From NCBI GenBank assembly GCA_944381295.1, contig CALWKP010000150.1:1-6376 (forward strand): a stretch of DNA of 6,376 bases. Reading direction: 5' to 3'. This document shows positions 1 to 4,853 of the stretch, one piece after another. A model generated the notes under the pieces. It was not told the DNA's origin and made no database searches. It was given only the letters and a program-made list of their open reading frames with translations. The position numbers and the translations under genes are program-made. The DNA comes from an uncultured Clostridia bacterium. Its GTDB lineage: Bacteria > Bacillota > Clostridia > Oscillospirales > Acutalibacteraceae. Position 1 is the stretch's first letter; each line of letters begins with the position of its first letter.

Positions 1-10
1 ATTCGGTACC

Positions 11-16
11 CCTCCT
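11..16 (-). promoter_or_regulatory. Ribosome binding site of a gene beyond the left edge
   Basis: Read on the minus strand, the bases after the SLH gene stop are ATAGGAGGGGTACCGAAT, which contain a perfect AGGAGG. No start codon follows inside the window. The last two bases read on this strand are AT, so a G just outside would give an ATG 8 nt from the AGGAGG. I infer that the SLH gene is followed closely by another minus-strand gene, probably co-transcribed. No terminator separates the two here. Confidence 0.5.
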
Positions 17-17
17 A

Positions 18-1070
18 TCATTCCTTACTGAAATCGCGCAGCGAATAATATTCTTCTCCGGATGTATCCTGCACGGTATCATACAGAATCGTTACCTCAT
101 CCCCGACCCGCAAGGAAATTCCGTCAGCCAGTTCATCTTGAAGGTCCTCATCCGTAATCCGGTATTCCGTCCCTTCCACATACAGGGCTGTCGGCGTCAT
201 GGACCCAGATAAGTCATATCCAATCCCAGTAACTGTTCCTGTTTCCATATTTTCCAGATACGCCCATACCGTCTTTGTACGGCTGCTGTAATAAACGACA
301 CTGCCTTCCCCGACAGAATCGTAATCGCTTTCATCAACGCATGCCCCGTCAATAAACACGGTGGCTTTTTCCAGGTCAAACGGGATTGTATCTTCCAGTG
401 ATTCCTCCACGACGACCGGACCTTTAATGGAATTGGACGAACTCCCTACCAAAGCGGAGAGATCGATTTCGTCATCACTGTCCAGCGTACAGCCAAAACT
501 GCTGCCAAACATGGTCCCCTGTTTCGTATCCGCTTTCATAAGGTTATAGAGCATCTGGATACAGTCTGCTGAAGTCAGGGCACTATCCAGTTCCGAATTG
601 ATGGTATCCAATAATCCTGTCGAATAATACGCCGTCTGACGCCCCTGATACTGATTCCCCTGGAAATCGCTGTCCGTATAACCGAGCAGGGCAAGGAATC
701 CATTGGCAGCTTCCCGCAGCGTTACCGCTTGGGATGGCCGGAACCAACCGCCCAGATATCCACTCATCCATCCATTCTGGACAGCCACATAAATGGAAGA
801 AGAATAATCCGAACCAGCCTGAACATCATTAAACATCTGGTAAGTTACCGAAGTTCCTGCATTTCCCCGGTAAGAAGGGGATGCATTGACCAGAATTTTA
901 GAAAACTGTTCCCGGGTCACAGTATCGGCAAGCGTCACTCCGGAAGTCAGCTCCAATTCGCTGACAACCTGCTGTGGGAGAGAGGACCCCGAAACTGCAG
1001 AAACGCTCCCGGCACTGAGCAACAGCATAGCGCTGACCAAAAGCGAGACTGTTTTTTTGAACCATTTCAT
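18..1070 (-). CDS. Secreted SLH-domain surface protein
   Basis: A 350-residue exported protein. Residues 1-25 form a typical signal peptide: MKWFKK, a hydrophobic LLVSAMLLLSAG core, and a likely cleavage after VSA. Residues about 50-130 match an S-layer homology domain (TREQFSKIL, FNDV at 80-83, YVAVQNGWMSGY, FRPSQAVTLREAANGFLALLGY). Residues about 135-180 look like a second, degenerate SLH repeat (YYSTGLLD, then LTSADCIQMLYNLMKAD). SLH domains usually anchor proteins non-covalently to cell-wall polymers, so a cell-surface location is likely. The acidic C-terminal half (about 215-350) is rich in beta-prone stretches such as GSVVYYSSRTKTVWAYLE, and I recognise no enzyme family in it. The ATG is preceded by GAGGTGATCGTTTT, a good ribosome binding site, and the signal peptide begins right at it. 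The gene has its own promoter and follows a terminator, so it is probably independent of the lspA/regulator operon. Function beyond surface attachment is unknown. Confidence 0.85.
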   Translation of the reverse strand: MKWFKKTVSLLVSAMLLLSAGSVSAVSGSSLPQQVVSELELTSGVTLADTVTREQFSKILVNASPSYRGNAGTSVTYQMFNDVQAGSDYSSSIYVAVQNGWMSGYLGGWFRPSQAVTLREAANGFLALLGYTDSDFQGNQYQGRQTAYYSTGLLDTINSELDSALTSADCIQMLYNLMKADTKQGTMFGSSFGCTLDSDDEIDLSALVGSSSNSIKGPVVVEESLEDTIPFDLEKATVFIDGACVDESDYDSVGEGSVVYYSSRTKTVWAYLENMETGTVTGIGYDLSGSMTPTALYVEGTEYRITDEDLQDELADGISLRVGDEVTILYDTVQDTSGEEYYSLRDFSKE

Positions 1071-1139
1071 AAAACGATCACCTCAGTTGCAAACATCCAA
1101 CAGCGGACACAAGTATCCGGTTGCTATGATTTTGCCTCT

Positions 1140-1168
1140 ATTATAGAAATAGAAGCCTAAAATGAAAC
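1140..1168 (-). promoter_or_regulatory. Probable promoter of the SLH protein gene
   Basis: On the minus strand a perfect TATAAT (1140-1145) lies 17 nt after a weak -35 match, GTTTCA (1163-1168, 3 of 6 consensus bases). Transcription would start near 1133 and give a leader of about 60 nt. The leader contains a short hairpin, CGGATA-CTTG-TGTCCG, around 1107-1122. The -35 region abuts the A/T tract of the terminator at 1171-1219. The -10 is convincing; the -35 is not. Confidence 0.5.
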
Positions 1169-1170
1169 TT

Positions 1171-1219
1171 AAAAAACGGGCTGTTCACAGATGTTTTACA
1201 ACCTGTGAACAACCCGTTT
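1171..1219 (-). terminator. Rho-independent terminator for the regulator/lspA/nitroreductase transcript
   Basis: The arms 1174-1190 and 1203-1219 form a 17-bp stem around a 12-nt loop. Read on the minus strand, the stem runs straight into TTTTTT (1171-1176 complement). The only non-Watson-Crick position (1181 with 1212) is a G-U wobble in minus-strand RNA but a C/A mismatch in plus-strand RNA. Strand and U-tract therefore agree that it terminates leftward transcription. It is the last strong stem before the SLH gene. Confidence 0.8.
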
Positions 1220-1297
1220 CCCAGATTCCCGGATAAAGACAGCAAAGCATGTCAACGCGGTACAGGATTTCTCCTGCCGTATCCCCCCTAATCATAG

Positions 1298-1330
1298 GGA
1301 GGGCAAAAGCATGGTTTGCTTTTGCCCTCC
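1298..1330. repeat. Perfect 14-bp inverted repeat (hairpin)
   Basis: GGAGGGCAAAAGCA (1298-1311) and TGCTTTTGCCCTCC (1317-1330) are exact reverse complements around a 5-nt loop, TGGTT. Neither side has a convincing U-tract, so it is not a textbook terminator on either strand. It may stabilise or process the 3' end of the minus-strand transcript. It is the middle of three stems in the gap between the nitroreductase and the SLH gene. Confidence 0.7.
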
Positions 1331-1343
1331 TGATTGCTTGAAA

Positions 1344-1417
1344 AGCGGACCCCGGCGGACTTGTCAACGACGGCGTCAGCCGTTCATTTATCGTTGACAA
1401 GTTCGCCGGGGTCTGCT
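1344..1417. repeat. Long imperfect inverted repeat with 27-bp arms
   Basis: Positions 1344-1370 pair with 1391-1417 over 27 positions: 25 Watson-Crick pairs and two G/T positions (1347 with 1414, 1358 with 1403). Both exceptions are G-U wobbles in plus-strand RNA and C/A mismatches in minus-strand RNA. The 20-nt interior holds a small secondary hairpin, CGGC-GTCA-GCCG (1371-1382). Short A and T runs flank the arms (AAAA at 1341-1344, TTTT at 1420-1423). It lies about 55 nt past the nitroreductase stop, so a 3'-end or bidirectional terminator role is possible. The size and branched shape would also fit a repetitive palindromic element. No coding sequence is supported in the whole 1071-1470 gap apart from a doubtful 19-codon frame at 1388-1447. 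Confidence 0.65.
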
Positions 1418-1470
1418 ACTTTTCCGCAAAACTTTGACTTCCCGCATTTTTTCCTTTCGGGAGCCTATGC

Positions 1471-1980
1471 TTACTCTGCAAAAGAATCCTTTACCAAAAT
1501 CTCCTGCATTTCTTTCCGCGGTCTTGGGGCCGGGTCTTCCGCCGGATATCCCATCGGTGTCAATGCCACGATCTGATACTCTTCCGGAATCCGTAGCGCT
1601 GCCCGTACCTGAGGCTCGTCAAAGGACCCGATCCAGCAGGTACCAAGGCCTTGTTCCGCTGCTTCCAGGATCATGAACGACATCGCGATCGACGCGTCAA
1701 TCGTGCACGCCGGCTGTCCACAACGCATCATTCTCTGATTTGCTGTACACACCGTCAAAATAACCGGTGCTTCCCCCACAAACGCTTGTCCGCACGCCGC
1801 TGTTACCGCCGCGCGCTGCTCCGCGTTCTCTGTCACAAGAAACTTCCAGGTCTGCTCGTTCCTCGCCGACGGCGCTAATCTTCCTGCTTCCAGCACTTGT
1901 TCCAGTTTCTCCGGTTCGATCGGTTTGCTCTCATATTTCCGGATACTCTTTCTTGCCTTGATGGCTTCCATCACTGTCAT
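1471..1980 (-). CDS. FMN-dependent nitroreductase family protein (internal start within the lspA frame)
   Basis: A complete 169-residue nitroreductase-fold protein if started at its own ATG. It would act as a soluble flavoprotein using NAD(P)H to reduce nitro, quinone or similar compounds; the substrate is unknown. Visible motifs are ARKSIRKY (9-16, FMN-phosphate contact region), APSARNEQTW (36-45), GLGTCWIGSF (111-120), LTPMGYP (140-146) and the C-terminal PRPRK (152-156). The ATG is preceded by AGGAGG with 8 nt spacing, as good a site as any in the window, although that site is also read as codons of the upstream lspA frame. Independent initiation is therefore likely even if readthrough from LspA also occurs. 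Length and motif order match stand-alone members of the family. It is the last gene of the minus-strand operon. A second in-frame ATG three codons later is less well spaced. Confidence 0.75.
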   Translation of the reverse strand: MTVMEAIKARKSIRKYESKPIEPEKLEQVLEAGRLAPSARNEQTWKFLVTENAEQRAAVTAACGQAFVGEAPVILTVCTANQRMMRCGQPACTIDASIAMSFMILEAAEQGLGTCWIGSFDEPQVRAALRIPEEYQIVALTPMGYPAEDPAPRPRKEMQEILVKDSFAE

Positions 1981-2526
1981 TTTTTGTTCCTCCTGTCCAT
2001 GATTTTGTTGGTCCTTTTGACCTTGTTTCACATGCCATAAAAAATCCAATCCGTTTCCACGGTAAAGCGTCAATGCCGCCACAATAAACGCGGCTGCACC
2101 CACTGTAATAAATGTATCCGCCAGGTTAAATTTCGGAAAATTGATCGGTACAAAATACAGGAAATCGATCACATATCCCCGGAAAATCCGGTCGATCAGG
2201 TTGCCAACTCCGCCCGCAAATACCATTGCAAAAATAATCCGCATCACCCGGTAGTGGGGTTCCCTCGGGATATCCCGGTACTTCCAGATCACTGCCGCCA
2301 ACAACAGTACGGTGACCGCAGACAACGCCAGAATATTTCCCGAAAAAGACCCAAATGCCGCCCCCGTATTTTCCAGATAGGAAAATTCAAAAATTCCTGG
2401 TATCACCTGAAACGCATCCTGGCCTTCCAGCGTATTCTTTGCCAGGACCTTTGTCACCTGGTCGCACACAACCAGCAGGACCGCCAGAACAAAATATCCG
2501 TCAATCCATCTTTTTTTATTGTTCAT
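1471..2526 (-). CDS. lspA: Signal peptidase II fused in frame to a nitroreductase
   Basis: The uninterrupted frame encodes 351 residues. Residues 1-157 are lipoprotein signal peptidase, the membrane aspartyl protease that removes signal peptides from lipidated prolipoproteins. Visible hallmarks are CDQVTK (21-26), the ENTGAAFG motif (52-59), GGVGNLIDR (105-113), YVIDF with catalytic Asp121, FNLADT with catalytic Asp137, and four hydrophobic segments (about 10-27, 62-81, 94-110, 138-155). Residues 158-182 are a polar linker, and 183-351 are a complete nitroreductase domain. The ATG has a strong AAGGAG 7 nt upstream, and a longer in-frame start at 2640 lies inside the regulator gene with no family similarity. 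The start overlaps the regulator stop by 11 nt, indicating translational coupling. LspA is normally about 150-180 residues and stands alone, so the fusion is odd. It depends on the A6 run at 1980-1985, where one base fewer would end LspA after residue 182. Confidence 0.85.
   Translation of the reverse strand: MNNKKRWIDGYFVLAVLLVVCDQVTKVLAKNTLEGQDAFQVIPGIFEFSYLENTGAAFGSFSGNILALSAVTVLLLAAVIWKYRDIPREPHYRVMRIIFAMVFAGGVGNLIDRIFRGYVIDFLYFVPINFPKFNLADTFITVGAAAFIVAALTLYRGNGLDFLWHVKQGQKDQQNHGQEEQKMTVMEAIKARKSIRKYESKPIEPEKLEQVLEAGRLAPSARNEQTWKFLVTENAEQRAAVTAACGQAFVGEAPVILTVCTANQRMMRCGQPACTIDASIAMSFMILEAAEQGLGTCWIGSFDEPQVRAALRIPEEYQIVALTPMGYPAEDPAPRPRKEMQEILVKDSFAE
1978..1985 (-). other. A6 homopolymer at the lspA/nitroreductase junction
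   Basis: On the minus strand the junction reads GGAGGAACAAAAAATGACA. In the frame as given, the codons are CAA AAA ATG ACA, so lspA reads through. With five As instead of six, the codons would be CAA AAA TGA: a stop overlapping the nitroreductase ATG as ATGA, the commonest operon junction. The site is therefore either a real one-base insertion, a sequencing or assembly error in a homopolymer, or a slippage point. Confidence 0.6.
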
Positions 2527-3817
2527 GCCCGTTCTCCTTCGGTCGGGACCGAACCTTTCCGCCCTGTGTTTCGCGGAATTGCAGCGGGGTGATCCCGGTA
2601 ATTTTTTTGAATACTTTGGTGAAATAACTTTGATCCTCAAATCCTACAAGAAATGCAATATCGGTCAACCGGATCGATTGGTGCAGCAGCATTTCCTTAC
2701 TCCGCGTAATGCGCACTTTGTTCAGATATGCACTAAATGTGGAACCGGTTTCCTTCTTGAATACCCGGCTGAAATACGACGGCGACAGATACACCCGGCG
2801 CGCCATTTCATCAAGGGTAATATGTTCCGTGTAATGCGTGTTCAGATACTGGATGCTCTGGTGAATAACATTCGCATGTTTCGCATCCATAAAATTAAAA
2901 ATCCGATCCATGAACGAATTCATCACCTTTGTCAGCCAGAAACACAACGAATCAATATCTGTTAGCCCCGGCAAATCGTGCAGATACCGATGGTTCAGTT
3001 CCAACGTCTGGGCCGGGTCTGCACCCGCCTCCACCGCACTGCGCGAAATTAATACCAGCAGCTCATACACCCGGCTTTTCGCCTGTTCAAAATCCCCTGC
3101 GTTCGAAAAAAAGATATAGCCAAACATTTCGTTCAGCAATTTTTGTGCTTCCGCTTTATCCCCCTGTCCTACCGCACGCAACAGCGCCCGTTCCGTCTCA
3201 AACGGGTAAGGTTTCGGTTCTTCCGTCCCCTTGAGCTGCTGGATATATGCCGTTACCTGCCCCTGTATCGCATCCGAACTCTGTGTGTTCAGCATCCGGC
3301 TTGCCGCCGACACATTGTTCAGAAACCCTACCGCCATAAACAACAGTGTCGAAAGCTGATTCACCTTCTCCGGCGGCACATACGGAACCGTTTCCAGCTC
3401 CTGTTCCACCTGTTCCAACAATGTCCCGGAAATTCCCAACTGCTCCGTCAGATCACAGGCAACATAATCCTGCGTTTCTACCATCAAAAACGGCCCCACC
3501 GTGATTTTTGCTTCTGACCCGCCGCTCCCCAGGATCGGCGACACAAAACATGTCAGGCCCATCGGACAAAAATAAATATATTTCCCCCCGAACCGTTCCG
3601 CTTCCGTCATCCCGTAAATATGCGCCTGTACGCAATCTTCCGGCCTGCGCTGCGCTTTCCGGCAGATTCCGCAGGATGCGCATCCCGGTCCGCTTTCATA
3701 CAGCACGTTTCCTTCCGTATCGGATACTACGCATCCTAGCCCGGTTGCTCCCGAAAATGCCGACGCACATTCTTCCGCAAGCCGCAGATCAAATTCTTCC
3801 GGTTGTTTTTGCTCCAT
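2516..3817 (-). CDS. PocR-type sensor / AraC-family transcriptional regulator
   Basis: A 433-residue one-component regulator. Residues about 8-170 resemble the PocR sensory domain: FDLRLAEECASAFSGATGLGCVVSDTEGNVLYESG, then a Cys-rich stretch with Cys46, 49, 52 and 62, then FCPMGLTCFVSPI and KITVGPFLMV. This domain is predicted in the literature to sense small hydrocarbon derivatives such as diols. A helical linker follows (about 200-310). Residues about 320-420 form the double helix-turn-helix AraC DNA-binding domain (ITLDEMARRVYLSPSYFSRV, then LTDIAFLVGFEDQSYFTKVFKK and TGITPLQFR). The ATG is preceded by AAAGGGGGC with suitable spacing. The gene is divergent from the corrinoid protein gene, the usual arrangement for a local activator, so I infer it controls that promoter in response to the methyl donor or a product. 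Its 3' end overlaps lspA. An upstream frame at 3789-3860 overlaps its start. The ligand is unknown. Confidence 0.85.
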   Translation of the reverse strand: MEQKQPEEFDLRLAEECASAFSGATGLGCVVSDTEGNVLYESGPGCASCGICRKAQRRPEDCVQAHIYGMTEAERFGGKYIYFCPMGLTCFVSPILGSGGSEAKITVGPFLMVETQDYVACDLTEQLGISGTLLEQVEQELETVPYVPPEKVNQLSTLLFMAVGFLNNVSAASRMLNTQSSDAIQGQVTAYIQQLKGTEEPKPYPFETERALLRAVGQGDKAEAQKLLNEMFGYIFFSNAGDFEQAKSRVYELLVLISRSAVEAGADPAQTLELNHRYLHDLPGLTDIDSLCFWLTKVMNSFMDRIFNFMDAKHANVIHQSIQYLNTHYTEHITLDEMARRVYLSPSYFSRVFKKETGSTFSAYLNKVRITRSKEMLLHQSIRLTDIAFLVGFEDQSYFTKVFKKITGITPLQFRETQGGKVRSRPKENGHEQ

Positions 3818-3860
3818 CGTTCTTGCCCCCTTTGGGCATCCGGCACAGAAGGTCTTTCAT
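3789..3860 (-). CDS. Possible leader peptide overlapping the regulator start
   Basis: A 23-codon frame beginning MKDLLCRMPKGG and ending AKTTGRI. It starts at an ATG preceded by GGGGAGGAAAA, a stronger ribosome binding site than the regulator's own. It lies wholly within the leader expected from the promoter at 3900-3928, and its stop is 29 nt inside the regulator gene in a different frame. Translating it would carry ribosomes over the regulator start site, which could couple or repress regulator synthesis. The peptide resembles nothing I recognise. Existence as a made peptide is inference from the start signals only. Confidence 0.35.
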   Translation of the reverse strand: MKDLLCRMPKGGKNDGAKTTGRI

Positions 3861-3899
3861 TTTTCCTCCCCACCGTTTGGTAAATTTTTGTCCTCTCTT

Positions 3900-3928
3900 A
3901 AAATAGTCCAAAAATCCCAGTTCGTCAA
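3900..3928 (-). promoter_or_regulatory. Promoter of the regulator/lspA operon
   Basis: On the minus strand TTGACG (3923-3928) and TATTTT (3900-3905) are separated by exactly 17 nt, giving a good sigma-70/sigma-A type promoter. Initiation near 3893 would give a leader of about 75 nt that includes the small frame at 3789-3860. The near-consensus -35 suggests basal, activator-independent expression of the regulator and of the essential-type lspA gene. Confidence 0.65.
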
Positions 3929-3994
3929 GTGTAAATGCGCAAAAAATTCCAAAACATCTTTCTTTTTTACAAGGCAAATACCTCCCCGCCGCGG

Positions 3995-4000
3995 TATAGT
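3995..4000 (+). promoter_or_regulatory. Probable -10 element of the corrinoid protein gene
   Basis: TATAGT lies in a divergent intergenic region, about 66 nt upstream of the corrinoid gene ATG. No good -35 is found at 16-18 nt (the nearest hexamers are near GGCAAA), which is the pattern expected of an activator-dependent promoter. The AraC-type regulator encoded next door is the natural candidate activator. Position and role are inferred. Confidence 0.4.
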
Positions 4001-4014
4001 AATTACAAATGAAA

Positions 4015-4031
4015 ACACGGCATGACCGTGT
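4015..4031 (+). repeat. Perfect inverted repeat in the corrinoid gene leader
   Basis: ACACGG-CATGA-CCGTGT is a perfect 6-bp stem with a 5-nt loop. If transcription starts near 4007, the hairpin sits almost at the 5' end of the mRNA, well clear of the AGGAGG at 4055-4060. It could protect the transcript from 5' decay. As DNA it could also be a small dyad operator. Confidence 0.45.
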
Positions 4032-4066
4032 CAAAAAAATATGCACAAAGTAAAAGGAGGAGCGTC

Positions 4067-4705
4067 ATGAGCATTCTCAATGACATTTCTGAAAATCTGC
4101 AAAAGGGCAAAGCCAAAGTCGTCAAAGAACTGGTTCAGCAGGCTATCGACGAAGGATATCCGGTAAAAGAAATCCTCGAAGAAGGCCTTTTGTCCGGCAT
4201 GAGCGTCATTGGTGAAAAGTTTAAGAACAACGAAGTTTTCGTTCCGGAAGTCCTTGTTGCTGCCCGCGCAATGAACATGGGCGCAAACCTGCTCAAACCG
4301 CTGATGGCGGATGCTGGAGTGGAGGCCAGCGGCAAAGTTTGCATCGGCACTGTTAAGGGCGACCTGCATGACATTGGTAAGAACCTCGTAAAGATGATGA
4401 TGGAAGGCAAGGGCCTCGAGGTCATCGACCTGGGCACCGACGTTTCTCCTGAAAAATATGTCGAAACTGCGCAGCAGGAAGGCTGCCAGATCATTTGCTG
4501 CTCCGCATTGCTCACCACTACGATGGGCGTGATGGAAGAAGTTGTCAAACAGGCTGAAGCCGCAGGGATCCGCGATAAGGTCAAGATCATGGTCGGCGGC
4601 GCTCCTGTTACCGATGCATTCTGCAAGCAGATCGGTGCGGATATCTATACGCCGGATGCTGCTTCCGCAGCGGATGCCGCTGTTGCGATGTGCAAAGGCG
4701 CCTAA
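4067..4705 (+). CDS. Corrinoid (B12-binding) methyl carrier protein of a methyltransferase system
   Basis: A 212-residue protein of the MtbC/MtmC/MttC/MtvC type. It carries a methyl group on the cobalt of a bound corrinoid between a substrate-specific methyltransferase and a second methyltransferase. Residues about 5-85 form the helical cap domain (LLSGMSVIGEKF, VFVPEVLVAARAMN). Residues about 88-210 form the Rossmann-like cobalamin-binding domain with GDLHDIG (98-104), in which His101 is the lower cobalt ligand, Ser146-Ala-Leu148, and VGGAPVT (176-182). Length is normal for the family. The chosen ATG has AGGAGG 6 nt upstream; a longer in-frame start at 4022 has no ribosome binding site. Glycine codons are 15 of 21 GGC and both arginines are CGC, unlike the downstream genes, which suggests high expression. 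It is divergent from a PocR/AraC regulator and followed by a terminator, then activator genes. The methyl donor cannot be told from this protein alone, and no partner methyltransferase is in view. Confidence 0.92.
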   Translation: MSILNDISENLQKGKAKVVKELVQQAIDEGYPVKEILEEGLLSGMSVIGEKFKNNEVFVPEVLVAARAMNMGANLLKPLMADAGVEASGKVCIGTVKGDLHDIGKNLVKMMMEGKGLEVIDLGTDVSPEKYVETAQQEGCQIICCSALLTTTMGVMEEVVKQAEAAGIRDKVKIMVGGAPVTDAFCKQIGADIYTPDAASAADAAVAMCKGA

Positions 4706-4759
4706 GCGTCTGACGATTACGCCGGACGGGATCGGGAGGACATTCTGACCGTCGGGAAA

Positions 4760-4803
4760 GGGCCTCACGGAGGGAATACCCCCGTGGGGCCCTGTTTATT
4801 TAT
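4760..4803 (+). terminator. Rho-independent terminator after the corrinoid gene
   Basis: GGGCCTCACGG (4760-4770) pairs with CCGTGGGGCCC (4782-4792), with one T-G wobble. The stem extends past a one-base bulge by GGG/CCC (4772-4774 with 4779-4781) around an AATA loop. TGTTTATTTAT follows. The hairpin is very strong and the U-tract is moderate and interrupted. It lies between the corrinoid gene and the DUF2284/activator genes, all on the same strand, so it may be a partial terminator that lowers downstream expression. Confidence 0.8.
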
Positions 4804-4853
4804 CGATGGGGACACTTTGACAGCCGATGATAGAGAGATAGGATGTGGATACT

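Noticed and set aside
729..1160. 143-residue plus-strand frame opposite the SLH gene and its leader
   Set aside because: No ribosome binding site, no recognisable features, and it runs antisense to a well-supported secreted protein.
1471..2640. Longer start for the lspA frame (389 residues)
   Set aside because: The extra 38 residues are antisense-free but lie within the regulator's coding DNA, show no LspA-like character and lack a good ribosome binding site; the ATG at 2524-2526 has AAGGAG at 7 nt.
3143..3906. Plus-strand frames opposite the regulator
   Set aside because: Low-complexity Arg/Pro/His-rich translations typical of reversed coding DNA; the regulator on the other strand has clear domains.
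4009..4053. 14-codon frame in the corrinoid leader (starting MKTRHDR)
   Set aside because: No ribosome binding site; it would need leaderless initiation almost at the predicted transcript start. Probably chance.
4022..4066. Upstream in-frame ATG for the corrinoid protein
   Set aside because: No ribosome binding site precedes it, it lies in the loop of the leader hairpin, and it would add a tail not seen in the family. The ATG at 4067 has AGGAGG.
4031..4768. 245-residue minus-strand frame opposite the corrinoid gene
   Set aside because: It mirrors a clearly recognised gene with biased codon use; the protein has no family features and is a shadow of the GNC-type codon pattern.
4817..4844. Possible promoter TTGACA-N16-TAGGAT before the first DUF2284 gene
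   Set aside because: The -35 is perfect but the -10 is poor, and initiation would fall only a few bases before the ATG, leaving no room for a ribosome binding site. Kept only as a possibility for a leaderless message.
4845..4853. GTG start for DUF2284 copy 1
   Set aside because: The alignment with copy 2 begins exactly at the ATG at 4854; the GTG has only 2 nt spacing from AGG.
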